Shown here: positions 1 to 8,568 of the stretch, piece by piece
How positions within the stretch are numbered: the stretch's first letter is position 1
Layout of the letters: each line of letters begins with the position of its first letter
Assembly: GCA_016794165.1 (NCBI GenBank)
Contig: JAEUKV010000260.1
Location: 1 to 40,750, forward strand
Reading direction: 5' to 3'
DNA: 40,750 nt
Source: Rhodospirillaceae bacterium
Lineage (GTDB): Bacteria > Pseudomonadota > Alphaproteobacteria > Dongiales > Dongiaceae
The notes under the pieces: model-generated
What the model saw: only the letters and a program-made list of their open reading frames with translations
Databases searched by the model: none
What the model was told of the DNA's origin: nothing
Translations under genes and position numbers: made by a program

Positions 1-717
1 GAGGCGCCCTTCGGCTATGCCACACCCGATGGCAAGCTGACCGGCGAGGCGCCGGAGGTTGCCAAGGCGGTGCTGGCGAAAATGGGCATCGACCAAGTTG
101 ACGGTGTGCTCACGGAATTCGGCTCGCTGATTCCGGGATTAAAGGCCGGGCGTTTCGACATCATCGCCGCCGGCATGTTCATCAATCCCAAACGCTGCGC
201 CGAGATCGCCTTTTCAGAGCCGTCCTATGGCATTGGCCAGGCAATGCTGGTCAAGGCCGGCAATCCGGCCGGCGTCGCCGACTACGCCACTTTTGCCGGC
301 AACAAGGACCTCAAGCTCGCGGTCATGGCGGGGGCGGTCGAGGCCGGCTATGCCAAGGATGCCGGCGTGCCGGAAGACCAGTTGGTCGTCCTGCCCGATC
401 AGTCCAGCCTGCTCGCCGCCGTGCAATCAGGCCGCGCCGATGGCGCAGCGCTCACGGCACTTTCCATCGCCGACATGGCGGCCAAGGGCGATGGGGTGGA
501 ATCGACCACACCCTTTGGCGAAGTGGCCGGCAAGTCGGTCAAGGGCCATGGCGGCTTCGGCTTCCGCAAGGAGGACACGGACCTCTACGAGGCCTTTAAC
601 AGCGAACTCAAGAACTTCCTAGGTTCCGACGAACATATCGCGCTGGTGACGCCCATCGGTTTCGGCAAGGACTACCTGCCGAACAAGACGATGGAGCAAC
701 TCTGCAAGGGTGAGTAA
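1..717 (+). CDS. ehuB: Ectoine/hydroxyectoine ABC transporter substrate-binding protein EhuB (5' end missing)
   Basis: Periplasmic solute-binding protein that delivers ectoine or hydroxyectoine to the EhuCD permease. The reading frame is open from base 1 to the stop, giving 238 residues; the signal peptide and about 20 mature residues lie outside the window. The fragment begins E-A-P-F, and later carries G-M-F-I-N-P-K-R. As I recall the Sinorhizobium EhuB structure, the ligand is held by Glu21, Phe24, Tyr60, Phe80 and Arg85; counting the first visible residue as 21, Glu, Phe, Phe80 and Arg85 all match, and position 60 is Phe instead of Tyr, still aromatic. The permease and ATPase genes that follow fit. 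The family call (SBP family 3) is certain; the substrate is inferred from these residues and from doeB downstream. Confidence 0.93.
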   Translation, partial: EAPFGYATPDGKLTGEAPEVAKAVLAKMGIDQVDGVLTEFGSLIPGLKAGRFDIIAAGMFINPKRCAEIAFSEPSYGIGQAMLVKAGNPAGVADYATFAGNKDLKLAVMAGAVEAGYAKDAGVPEDQLVVLPDQSSLLAAVQSGRADGAALTALSIADMAAKGDGVESTTPFGEVAGKSVKGHGGFGFRKEDTDLYEAFNSELKNFLGSDEHIALVTPIGFGKDYLPNKTMEQLCKGE

Positions 718-721
718 TCTG

Positions 722-758
722 CGGCGGTGGGCTGACGCCGGTCGCCACCCCACCGCCG
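722..758 (+). promoter_or_regulatory. Intercistronic hairpin between ehuB and ehuC
   Basis: A perfect 10-bp inverted repeat, CGGCGGTGGG at 722-731 and CCCACCGCCG at 749-758, with a 17-base loop, lies in the 73-base gap after the ehuB stop. No T-tract follows, so it is not a typical terminator. In other binding-protein transporters (malE-malF is the known case) such a stem protects the upstream mRNA and raises binding protein over permease. That role here is inferred. Confidence 0.6.
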
Positions 759-790
759 ATTGCCCTTCCTGAGCCGGGGGAAACCGCGCC

Positions 791-1519
791 ATGGGCCTAT
801 ACTCGCTGAGCGCGATGCTGCTGGCGGCGGTGGTCGCCATCGCCATCATGGCCGTGAGCGAAACTTTCGCAATCTTCGTACCCGGCCTGCTGCAAGGTGC
901 GTGGCTGACGCTGCAGATCGCCCTGCTGGGCTGTGTCCTTGCCGTGACGATGGCGGTTCTGGCTGCCCTGGCGCGGCTCTACGGGCCGCTTCCCCTGCGG
1001 TGGCTGGCAAATACCTATGTCGAGGTCTTTCGCGGCACCTCCGCCCTGGTACAGCTCTTCTGGCTGTTCTTCGTGCTGCCGCATTTCGGCCTGACCCTGG
1101 AACCCTTCACCGTCGCGGTCGTCGGTCTCGGCCTCAATGTCGGCGCCTACGGCGCCGAAGTCGTGCGCGGTGCCATCCTGGGGATCGTGCCGGGCCAGTG
1201 GGAGGCGACGGTGGCGCTCAACATGACGCGCTGGCAGGCGCTGCGGCGGGTGATCCTGCCGCAGGCCTTCGTTGCCATGATCCCGCCCTGGGGAAACCTC
1301 TTCATCGAATTGCTGAAATCGACCGCGCTGGTCTCGCTGATCACGCTGGGCGATCTCGCCTTCCGCGCGCAGCAGATGAACCAGACGACGATGAAGACGA
1401 TTCCCATCTTCACCCTGGTTCTGCTGATGTATCTGGTGATGTCGCTTGCCATCACCATCTGCATGCGTCTGCTGGAACGGCGTGCCACCCGGGGTCTCGC
1501 CCGTGGACGGAGCGCCTGA
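791..1519 (+). CDS. ehuC: Ectoine/hydroxyectoine ABC transporter permease EhuC
   Basis: Inner-membrane permease of the polar amino acid (HisMQ) type, 242 residues. It begins with a hydrophobic helix (residues about 5-35), followed by further helices typical of the family. The cytoplasmic EAA loop that contacts the ATPase is visible as GQWEATVALNMTRWQALRR followed by VILPQAF (about residues 136-161). The ATG at 791 follows a G-rich Shine-Dalgarno stretch (GGGGGA at about 776-781). It forms a heteromeric channel with EhuD, whose gene starts 2 bases after this stop. Family assignment is secure; the gene name follows from ehuB upstream and doeB downstream. Confidence 0.92.
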   Translation: MGLYSLSAMLLAAVVAIAIMAVSETFAIFVPGLLQGAWLTLQIALLGCVLAVTMAVLAALARLYGPLPLRWLANTYVEVFRGTSALVQLFWLFFVLPHFGLTLEPFTVAVVGLGLNVGAYGAEVVRGAILGIVPGQWEATVALNMTRWQALRRVILPQAFVAMIPPWGNLFIELLKSTALVSLITLGDLAFRAQQMNQTTMKTIPIFTLVLLMYLVMSLAITICMRLLERRATRGLARGRSA

Positions 1520-1521
1520 GC

Positions 1522-2174
1522 ATGTGGGACTGGGAATATGCCATCTCGATCATGCCCGCTCTCGGCAAGGCGGCATTGGTCACCATTCAGGCAACCGGAA
1601 TCGGCTTTCTTCTTGCCCTGGTGCTGGGCCTGATCCTGGCCCTGCTGCGCATGAGCGGCCCCAGGATGGGCTGGGCGGTCTCGGCGCTGATCGAGTTCAT
1701 CCGCTCGACGCCACTGCTGATCCAGATCTTCTTCCTTTATTTCGTCTTCCCGTCCTTCGGCATCGTGCTTGATGCCTTCACTGCCGGCGTCATCGCCCTG
1801 GGGCTGCACTATGGCTGCTACTGCGCCGAGGTTTACCGGGCCGGGCTGGAGGCCGTGCCGCGCGGGCAGTGGGAGGCCAGCATCGCGCTCAACCTAGGCA
1901 CCTATGCGACCTTCAAGGATGTCATCCTGCCGCAGGCGATCCCGCCGATCGTTCCGGCGCTTGGCAATTATCTGGTGGCCCTGTTCAAGGAGACGCCGTT
2001 GCTCTCGGCCATCGCGGTACTGGAGCTGATGCAGACCGCCAAGATGATGGGGTCCGAGACCTTCCGCTACACCGAGCCCATGACCCTGGTCGGAATTATC
2101 TTCCTGTTGATGAGCCTGGTTTCGGCGGCCGGGATCCGCTGGCTGGAACGCCGCCTGAACAGAAGGAGCGCGCG

Positions 2175-2178
<4 letters not shown>
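1522..2178 (+). CDS. ehuD: Ectoine/hydroxyectoine ABC transporter permease EhuD
   Basis: Second HisMQ-type inner-membrane permease, 218 residues, partner of EhuC. The EAA loop reads GQWEASIALNLGTY and continues to VILPQAI. The start is the ATG at 1522, two bases after the ehuC stop; a longer open frame extends upstream but would lie wholly over ehuC. Its stop overlaps the ehuA start by 4 bases (ATGA), so translation of ehuA is probably coupled to it. The final residues are basic (R-R-L-N-R-R-S-A-R), consistent with a cytoplasmic C-terminus. Confidence 0.92.
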
Positions 2179-2968
<790 letters not shown>

Positions 2969-2972
<4 letters not shown>

Positions 2973-3667
2973 CCGGCACTGACGACAACATCGAACGCCC
3001 GCTGACCATGGCGCGGGAGCGATTCGAGCGGATCTACAAGAAGATTCGCGACCGCATCTGCCTTCTTGAGTACGCTCCCGGTGCGCGCCTTGCGGAAGAG
3101 GAGCTCGCCAAGGAATTCCTGGTCTCGCGGACGCCGATTCGGCGCGTCCTGTCGCGACTGGAGAGTGAGGGCCTGCTGGAAAGCCGCCATGGAGTCGGCA
3201 CCTTTGTGACCGACGTCGATATCGACTCCCTGGCCCAAGTCTACCAGTTGCGGATGGAACTGGCGGAACTGATGGGGAAGCTCGATCCCCTGCCGCGCCG
3301 GCCGGCGGATCTGGAGCGCATGCGCGCACTGCTGGTGCGGTGCGACGACTTGCTGCAGCGACCGGACGCCAAGGACTACGGCCGGCTCAACATGGATTTC
3401 TTCCAGGAACTGGTCGCCATGATCGGCAACGCGCCCCTGCGGGAAATCTCGGAGCGGCTCTATTACATGACGACACGCATCTGGCTGAAGTCCGTGCCGA
3501 ATCTCAATCTGAGGGATGAGATTGTCGTCTTCCGCCGCGAGATGGCGGACATCCTGGCAGCGATGGAGGTGGGCGATCTCGAGGCCGTTGGATTCATCCG
3601 CCGCAGCCACATCTCCATGAGCGTCAAGCGCATGAAACAGTATCCTGAAGGAGTGTCGCAATCTTGA
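2969..3667 (+). CDS. GntR-family (FCD-type) transcriptional regulator in the ectoine operon
   Basis: Probable DNA-binding regulator of the ectoine genes, 232 residues. A winged helix-turn-helix lies at about 17-82, with the typical GntR run A-R-L-A-E-E-E-L-A-K-E-F then VSRTPIRRVLSRLESEGLL. An all-helical FCD-type effector domain follows at about 88-216. Aligned by eye to usual FCD proteins, three of the four metal ligands appear replaced (Asn141, Phe145, Met192); the last His (214) remains. Ectoine clusters in alphaproteobacteria normally carry EnuR, a MocR-type GntR protein with an aminotransferase domain, which this is not. The ATG at 2969 overlaps the ehuA stop (ATGA), so it is co-transcribed with the transporter and may control its own operon. 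The effector is unknown. Confidence 0.85.
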
Positions 3668-4689
3668 GTGTCTCGGATCGGGAGCAGGACCAGAGGCCCA
3701 GCCCGATTTCGGCCACGGTCGATTTCGAGCGTGACGGTGTGCAGCATGGATTCCTGAGGTTGCCCCACAGCCGCGATGATTCCGCCTGGGGTGCCATCAT
3801 GATTCCGATAACGGTGGCGCGGAATGGCGATGGTCCCACCGCATTGCTGACCGGCGCCAATCACGGCGACGAGTATGAAGGGCCGGTTGCTCTGATGGAT
3901 CTCGCAGCTAGTATCGACCCGGCACAGATCAGTGGCCGGGTCATTGTCGTGCCGGCCATGAACTATCCCGCCTTCCGCAGTGCGACGCGTACCTCGCCGA
4001 TTGACAGGGGCAATCTCAACCGCCTGTTCCCCGGCCGTCCCGATGGGACCGTGACCGAAAAGATCGCCGACTACTTCCAGCGCACCCTGCTGCCGATGGC
4101 CGACCTCGTGCTCGACATTCACGCTGGCGGCAAGACGCTGGATTTTCTGCCGTTCTGCTGTGCCCACCGGCTGCCGGATGCGAAACAGGAAGCAGCCTGC
4201 GTCGCGGCGATGCGGGCGTTCAACGCCCCCTATTCCATGATGCTGCTCGAGATCGACAATGCCGGCATGTACGACACCGCCGCCGAGGCGATGGGTCGTA
4301 CCTTCATCTCGACCGAACTGGGAGGTGGCGGCACCGCCACGGCCAGGAGCATAGCCATCGCGCGGCGCGGCGTCGCCAATGTCCTGCGGCATGCCGGTAT
4401 CCTTGGTGGTGGCATTGAGCGGGGCCGGACGATTCAGCTCGATATGCCGAGCGGCGATTGCTTTACCGTCAGCGAGGTGGACGGCCTGGTCGAACCTTGC
4501 CTCGATCTCGGCGAAACCGTGCGCGCGGGCGCCGCGATCGCCCGGGTCTGGCCGCTGGACCGCACCGGGATGCGTCCGGTCGAGTACCGTGCTTCGTTGG
4601 ATGGCGTCCTCGCCGGCCGGCACTTTCCGGGGCTGGTCAAGGCGGGCGATTGCCTGGCCGTCACGGCATCGGTGCTCCGGGAATCCTAG
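3664..4689 (+). CDS. doeB: N-acetyl-L-2,4-diaminobutyrate deacetylase DoeB
   Basis: Ectoine breakdown: removes acetate from N-acetyl-2,4-diaminobutyrate, the product of ectoine hydrolase. It has 341 residues and belongs to the AstE/AspA (zinc acyl-aminoacid deacylase) family. Zinc ligands are seen in GANHGDEYEGP (His67, Glu70) and DIHAGG (His153); RGNLNR (115-120) is the substrate-carboxylate motif, and STELGGG holds the likely catalytic Glu. The start is TTG at 3664, overlapping the regulator stop (TTGA), with a GAAGGAG Shine-Dalgarno about 11 bases upstream. An ATP-grasp enzyme or the hydrolase DoeA is not visible downstream; DoeA must lie upstream of the window or elsewhere. The stretch HGFLRLPHSRDDSAWG (28-43) is typical of DoeB and separates it from AstE. 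Confidence 0.92.
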   Translation: MSVSDREQDQRPSPISATVDFERDGVQHGFLRLPHSRDDSAWGAIMIPITVARNGDGPTALLTGANHGDEYEGPVALMDLAASIDPAQISGRVIVVPAMNYPAFRSATRTSPIDRGNLNRLFPGRPDGTVTEKIADYFQRTLLPMADLVLDIHAGGKTLDFLPFCCAHRLPDAKQEAACVAAMRAFNAPYSMMLLEIDNAGMYDTAAEAMGRTFISTELGGGGTATARSIAIARRGVANVLRHAGILGGGIERGRTIQLDMPSGDCFTVSEVDGLVEPCLDLGETVRAGAAIARVWPLDRTGMRPVEYRASLDGVLAGRHFPGLVKAGDCLAVTASVLRES

Positions 4690-4725
4690 GGAGCGCGGCG
4701 CAGCGATGGCGCTGCGGGCGCCTAG
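4686..4725. terminator. Convergent stem-loop between doeB and the Crp/Fnr gene
   Basis: The 32-base gap between two converging genes holds CGCAGCG (4699-4705), loop ATGG, CGCTGCG (4710-4716), flanked by CTAGG (4686-4690) and CCTAG (4721-4725), which can also pair. The outer arms overlap both stop codons. There is no T-tract on either strand. It probably ends transcription in both directions or marks transcript ends; this is inferred from position. Confidence 0.5.
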
Positions 4726-5435
4726 CGAAGATTGTCTTCGCGGGAGAACCGGTGCAGCAGGTCGGGGTCCGCGATATGAACCTTGCGCCCGCGGATCGCG
4801 ACGCCGAGACCGCCGAGCTGGGCAATCGAACGGGATAGGTTCTCCGGCGTGGTCCCCAGCCAGCTTGCCAGTACCCGCCGATCGAAAGGCAGGGCGACCT
4901 GGGCTGGCGCGGTCTGGGCGGCGGGTGCAAGCGATAGCAGATATCCGGCAAGGCGCTGCGACACCGATCGCAGTTTTAGATCCTTGAGCTCACGCACCAG
5001 GAGGCGCCAGTGGCGTGCCAGCATGAGGGCACTTTCCTGGGCGAAGCCGGCATGGTTGGCGAGCAGGTCCCGGATCGCCTGGGCCGGCAGGAAGGCAATA
5101 CGCGCCGCCTCGATGACCCGGGCAGACATCATATAGGGAAGTGTCAGGAGTACAGCCGGCGCGATCAAAGCGTCGTTCGCGCCGAATACGGTGATGATCG
5201 CCTCACGATGCGCAGGCGCATCTGCCGCCTGATCGGCAGGGGCCGTGCCGACAACGGCAACCGCGCCGCGCAGGATGACGTGGAGGAAGCCCGGCATCTC
5301 GCCCTGCTCGAACAGAGTGGCGCCGGTGGGTAGCGCATGGACGAAACCGGCCTGGGTAAGTTCCTCGAGCTGGGCCAGCGAGAGACCGGCAAACAGGGGA
5401 ATTTTCGACAGGGCGACAAGATCGTCATTGTGCAT
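4722..5435 (-). CDS. Crp/Fnr-family regulator, Dnr/NNR-like (no iron-sulfur cysteines)
   Basis: Probable activator of nitrate respiration, 237 residues. A cyclic-nucleotide-type beta-roll covers about residues 10-125, a long dimer helix about 130-150, and a helix-turn-helix about 170-225. The recognition helix reads TPENLSRSIAQL; the E-x2-S-R pattern is the one FNR uses to read TTGAT half-sites. There is no cysteine anywhere, so it cannot hold the FNR [4Fe-4S] cluster; this fits the Dnr/NNR branch, thought to sense NO through heme. The gene lies divergent to narK1, with an FNR-like box between them. ATG at 5435 has an AGGA about 11 bases upstream; a nearby upstream ATG is out of frame. The sensing mode is inferred. 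Confidence 0.85.
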   Translation of the reverse strand: MHNDDLVALSKIPLFAGLSLAQLEELTQAGFVHALPTGATLFEQGEMPGFLHVILRGAVAVVGTAPADQAADAPAHREAIITVFGANDALIAPAVLLTLPYMMSARVIEAARIAFLPAQAIRDLLANHAGFAQESALMLARHWRLLVRELKDLKLRSVSQRLAGYLLSLAPAAQTAPAQVALPFDRRVLASWLGTTPENLSRSIAQLGGLGVAIRGRKVHIADPDLLHRFSREDNLR

Positions 5436-5760
5436 CGGGCATGGCGTCCTGCAATTCGGCCAATGGGCAGCCGAGGGAAATCTGTGGGCCGGTCAGGCCG
5501 GTCATTCCTGCGCGGGGACTGATTCTCCGACCGGATTTCTTCGTCCAATAAACCGGTACTCCATGGATCAGCATAATACACATCAATCAGAAATTTAACA
5601 TTCATCAAGCAATTTACTGGCAGCGGTCAAGAACGGGAAAAATCGGCGACTTCGCTACCGTCAGGGCCCGCCGCGCCCCGAAATAATTGACCCAGATCAA
5701 ACACGGTCTCATGTCGCAGTGCAACGCTGACAGCACGCAACCTGACAATGAGTGCCAGCA
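5436..5760. promoter_or_regulatory. Divergent control region between the Crp/Fnr gene and narK1
   Basis: A 325-base non-coding stretch, more AT-rich in its middle (about 5540-5640) than the flanking genes. Besides the 5687-5700 box described separately, two degenerate FNR-like sites face the regulator gene: ATAATACACATCAA (5573-5586) and TTAACATTCATCAA (5595-5608). Each has one perfect TTGAT half on the minus strand and a poor second half. No clear sigma-70 -10 element was found for either direction. The short reading frames crossing this region look like chance frames. Confidence 0.55.
5687..5700 (+). promoter_or_regulatory. FNR/Dnr-type binding box upstream of narK1
   Basis: The sequence TTGACCCAGATCAA matches the FNR/Anr/Dnr consensus TTGAT-N4-ATCAA at nine of ten fixed positions. 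Its centre (5693.5) is about 60-67 bases from the possible narK1 start codons, which would put a class II start site (box at -41.5) near 5735. The neighbouring divergent gene encodes a Crp/Fnr protein with the matching recognition helix. It probably turns on the whole nar operon at low oxygen or with NO. Confidence 0.8.
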
Positions 5761-7092
5761 ATGACATCTGCGACTTCCGACCAACCCGTCGATGGCGGCA
5801 CGGCCCCCGGTCTTACCCGCGCGGTCACCCTTAGTACCTTCGCCTTTACAGTCTGCTTCGCCATCTGGACCATTTTTTCGATCATCGGCGTGCAGATCAA
5901 ACAGGATCTCGGCCTCAACGATTCGGAGTTCGGCTTCATGGTCGGACTGCCGATCCTGGTCGGTTCCCTGGTCCGGCTGGCGCTGGGCATCTGGACCGAG
6001 CAGATCGGCGGCAGGCGCGTCCTGGTCCTGGTCATGCTCTCTTCGGCGGTTGCGACCTGGCTGCTATCCTATGCCACGACCTATCTTGGTTTTTTGGTCG
6101 CTGCCCTGGGCGTCGGCATTGCCGGCGGTTCCTTTGCGGTGGGGGTTGCCTATGTCGCCGACTTCGCTCCCCAAGCGCGCAAGGGGACCATGCTCGGCAT
6201 CTTCGGGATGGGCAATATTGGCGCCGCCGTGACCAAGTTCGTTGCCCCCTTTGTGATGGTCGCCTTTGGCTGGACCATGGTGGCACAGATCTGGGCCGTG
6301 GTGATGGTCGTCTCCGCGGTCCTTTTCTACATGCTGGCGGAGGACGAGCCCAGCCTGCGGGAGCGGCGCCGCACCGGCGCGCGCAGCCAGACCTTTGTCG
6401 AGCAGTTGACGCCGCTGCTGCAACTCCAGGTCTGGCGCTTCTCCCTCTACTATTTCTTCGTCTTCGGGGCGTTCGTGGCGCTCGCCCTGTGGCTGCCGCG
6501 CTACTACACGGGTGCGTACGGTCTCGATATTCGAGTCGCCGGCATGCTGGGTGCTGCCTATTCGATTCCGGGTTCCCTGTTCCGAGTTCTCGGTGGATAT
6601 CTGTCCGACCGATACGGCGCCAGGCGGGTCATGTACTGGACCTTCAGCGTCAGCGTCGCCTGTTGCTTCGTATTGAGCTATCCGGCGACCGACTATGTGA
6701 TCCACGGCATCCGCGGCGACATACCGTTCAGCTTCGGCATCGGTCTCGTGCCCTTCACCATCCTCACCTTCGTGCTTGGTTTCTTCATGTCGCTGGGCAA
6801 GGCGGCTGTTTACAAGCACATCCCGGTCTATTTCCCGAAAAACGTCGGTTCGGTGGGCGGTGTCGTCGGCATGATCGGCGGCCTGGGTGGCTTCCTGCTG
6901 CCCTTCGCCTTCGGCATCATGAACGATCTCACCGGTGTCTGGACCAGCTGTTTCATGCTGCTGTTCGCACTGGTCGCGGTGGCACTGGTCTGGATGCATT
7001 TTGCCATCCGGCGCATGGAGCGGCGACAGATCCCGGCATTGCGGGAGCCGCAATATCTGCCGGAACTGTCCGGCAGCCCAAAACAATCCTGA
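5761..7092 (+). CDS. narK1: Nitrate/nitrite MFS transporter, NarK1 type
   Basis: Twelve-helix major facilitator protein of the nitrate/nitrite porter family, 443 residues from ATG 5761. NarK1-type carriers are thought to bring nitrate in by proton symport and so start nitrate respiration. The family signature is seen as GIAGGSFAVGVAYVADF in helix 5 and a second glycine-rich motif, GGVVGMIGGLGGFLLP, in helix 11. The conserved arginines lie in SLVRLALG (helix 2) and SLFRVLGG (helix 8). An in-frame GTG at 5752 would add three residues; neither start has a good Shine-Dalgarno. It is first in the nar operon, 22 bases before narK2. In several denitrifiers NarK1 and NarK2 are fused into one protein; here they are separate. 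Confidence 0.92.
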   Translation: MTSATSDQPVDGGTAPGLTRAVTLSTFAFTVCFAIWTIFSIIGVQIKQDLGLNDSEFGFMVGLPILVGSLVRLALGIWTEQIGGRRVLVLVMLSSAVATWLLSYATTYLGFLVAALGVGIAGGSFAVGVAYVADFAPQARKGTMLGIFGMGNIGAAVTKFVAPFVMVAFGWTMVAQIWAVVMVVSAVLFYMLAEDEPSLRERRRTGARSQTFVEQLTPLLQLQVWRFSLYYFFVFGAFVALALWLPRYYTGAYGLDIRVAGMLGAAYSIPGSLFRVLGGYLSDRYGARRVMYWTFSVSVACCFVLSYPATDYVIHGIRGDIPFSFGIGLVPFTILTFVLGFFMSLGKAAVYKHIPVYFPKNVGSVGGVVGMIGGLGGFLLPFAFGIMNDLTGVWTSCFMLLFALVAVALVWMHFAIRRMERRQIPALREPQYLPELSGSPKQS

Positions 7093-7113
7093 GCAAGAGC
7101 GAGGAATCGACCC

Positions 7114-8514
7114 ATGTCCATGAACGCTAGCGAAAGCTCAAGAGCCGCGTCCGGCCGTATCCTGACCGACTGGCGCCCGGAGGATCCCACCTTCTGGCAG
7201 CAGAGTGGGCGCGCGATTGCCAACCGCAATCTGTGGATTTCGATTCCCTGTCTGTTGCTGGCCTTCGCCGTCTGGATGGTCTGGTCGGTGGTGGTGGCGC
7301 GGCTGCCGGCAATCGGTTTTGAATTCACAACCGGAGAGCTGTTCTGGCTGGCGGCGCTGCCGGGTCTCTCCGGCGCGACGCTGCGGATCTTCTACAGCTT
7401 CGTCATCCCGATCTTCGGCGGGCGGCGCTGGACGGCCATCTCCACAGCCTCGCTGCTGCTGCCGGCATTGGGCATCGGCTTTGCGGTCCAAAACCCCGAT
7501 ACACCGTATTCGGTCTTTGCGATCCTGGCGCTGTTGTGTGGCTTCGGTGGCGGCAACTTTGCGTCCTCCATGTCGAACATCAACTACTTCTTTCCCAAGG
7601 CGCAGAAGGGCAATGCTCTGGCATTGAACGCGGGGCTGGGCAATCTCGGCGTCTCGGTGGTGCAGTTCGTGGTGCCCGTCGTGATTACCATGGGCCTCTT
7701 CGGCGCCATGGGCGGCCAGGCGCAGACGATTGAGGACGGCAGCCGGTTGTGGCTGCAGAATGCGGGATTCGTCTGGGTGCCGTTCCTGCTGATCTGCACA
7801 GTCGCAGCATGGTTCGGCATGAACGATCTCGCCGACGCCAGGGCCAATCTCGGCGATCAGCTGACGATCCTCAAGCGCACGCACAACTGGGTGATGTCGA
7901 TCCTCTATGTCGGCACCTTCGGCAGTTTCATCGGCTATGCCGCCGGCTTTCCCCTGCTGATCAAGACCCAGTTTCCTGAAGTGAACGCCCTGTCCTATGC
8001 GTTTCTCGGGCCGCTGGTTGGTGCGTTGTCGCGCTCCGGTACCGGATGGATTTCGGACAAGTTCGGCGGTGGACGCGTGACGCTCTGGGTGTTCATCGGC
8101 ATGATCGTCGCTGTCGTCGGTGTCCTGCAATTCCTGCCGCTGGGTGGAAATGCCGGAAATTTCTGGGGTTTCTTCGTCTGTTTCATGGCGCTGTTCTTCC
8201 TGACCGGCGTCGGCAACGCGTCGACCTTCCAGATGATCCCGATCATCATGCGCAAGGAAATCCCGCGCCTGATGCCGCAGCTTGATGCTGCCGCGGCCTT
8301 GAAGACGGCCGAGCGCGAGAGCGGCGCCATTATCGCCTTTACCAGTGCGATGGCGGCCTACGGTGCCTTCTATATTCCCAAATCCTACGGCACCTCGATC
8401 GACCTGACCGGCGGCCCGGCCGCAGCCCTCTGGAGCTTTGCCGGCTTCTATGCGCTCTGCGTGGTGCTGACCTGGATCTTCTACACCCGGCGTGGCGCGG
8501 CGACACCCTGCTGA
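7114..8514 (+). CDS. narK2: Nitrate/nitrite antiporter, NarK2 type
   Basis: Second nitrate/nitrite porter, 466 residues, close to E. coli NarK in pattern: GGNFASSMSNINYFFPK in helix 4-5, LNAGLGNLGVSVVQ, NDLADARANLGDQL in the central loop, and GVGNASTFQMIP in helix 10-11. Arginines matching the two substrate-binding residues of NarK are in ATLRIFYSF and GALSRSGTGW. It probably exchanges nitrate for the nitrite made by NarGHI. It has a 45-residue N-terminal cytoplasmic extension before helix 1. The ATG at 7114 follows GCGAGGA at suitable distance. The gap to narG contains a strong hairpin. Confidence 0.94.
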   Translation: MSMNASESSRAASGRILTDWRPEDPTFWQQSGRAIANRNLWISIPCLLLAFAVWMVWSVVVARLPAIGFEFTTGELFWLAALPGLSGATLRIFYSFVIPIFGGRRWTAISTASLLLPALGIGFAVQNPDTPYSVFAILALLCGFGGGNFASSMSNINYFFPKAQKGNALALNAGLGNLGVSVVQFVVPVVITMGLFGAMGGQAQTIEDGSRLWLQNAGFVWVPFLLICTVAAWFGMNDLADARANLGDQLTILKRTHNWVMSILYVGTFGSFIGYAAGFPLLIKTQFPEVNALSYAFLGPLVGALSRSGTGWISDKFGGGRVTLWVFIGMIVAVVGVLQFLPLGGNAGNFWGFFVCFMALFFLTGVGNASTFQMIPIIMRKEIPRLMPQLDAAAALKTAERESGAIIAFTSAMAAYGAFYIPKSYGTSIDLTGGPAAALWSFAGFYALCVVLTWIFYTRRGAATPC

Positions 8515-8521
8515 CCAACTT

Positions 8522-8541
8522 GCCGGCCGGCTGCGGCCGGC
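8522..8541 (+). promoter_or_regulatory. GC-rich hairpin between narK2 and narG
   Basis: GCCGGCCG (8522-8529), loop GCTG, CGGCCGGC (8534-8541) is a perfect 8-bp stem of only G and C. It begins 8 bases after the narK2 stop and ends 27 bases before the narG start. No T-run follows. It may stabilise or separate the porter and reductase parts of the transcript; this is inferred. Confidence 0.55.
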
Positions 8542-8568
8542 CGACATCTCTGATTGTGGGAGACTGAT

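Noticed and set aside
5337-5598. Short open frames on the plus strand in the Crp/Fnr upstream region
   Set aside because: They overlap the antisense of the regulator gene and a control region, and show no ribosome site or recognisable protein.
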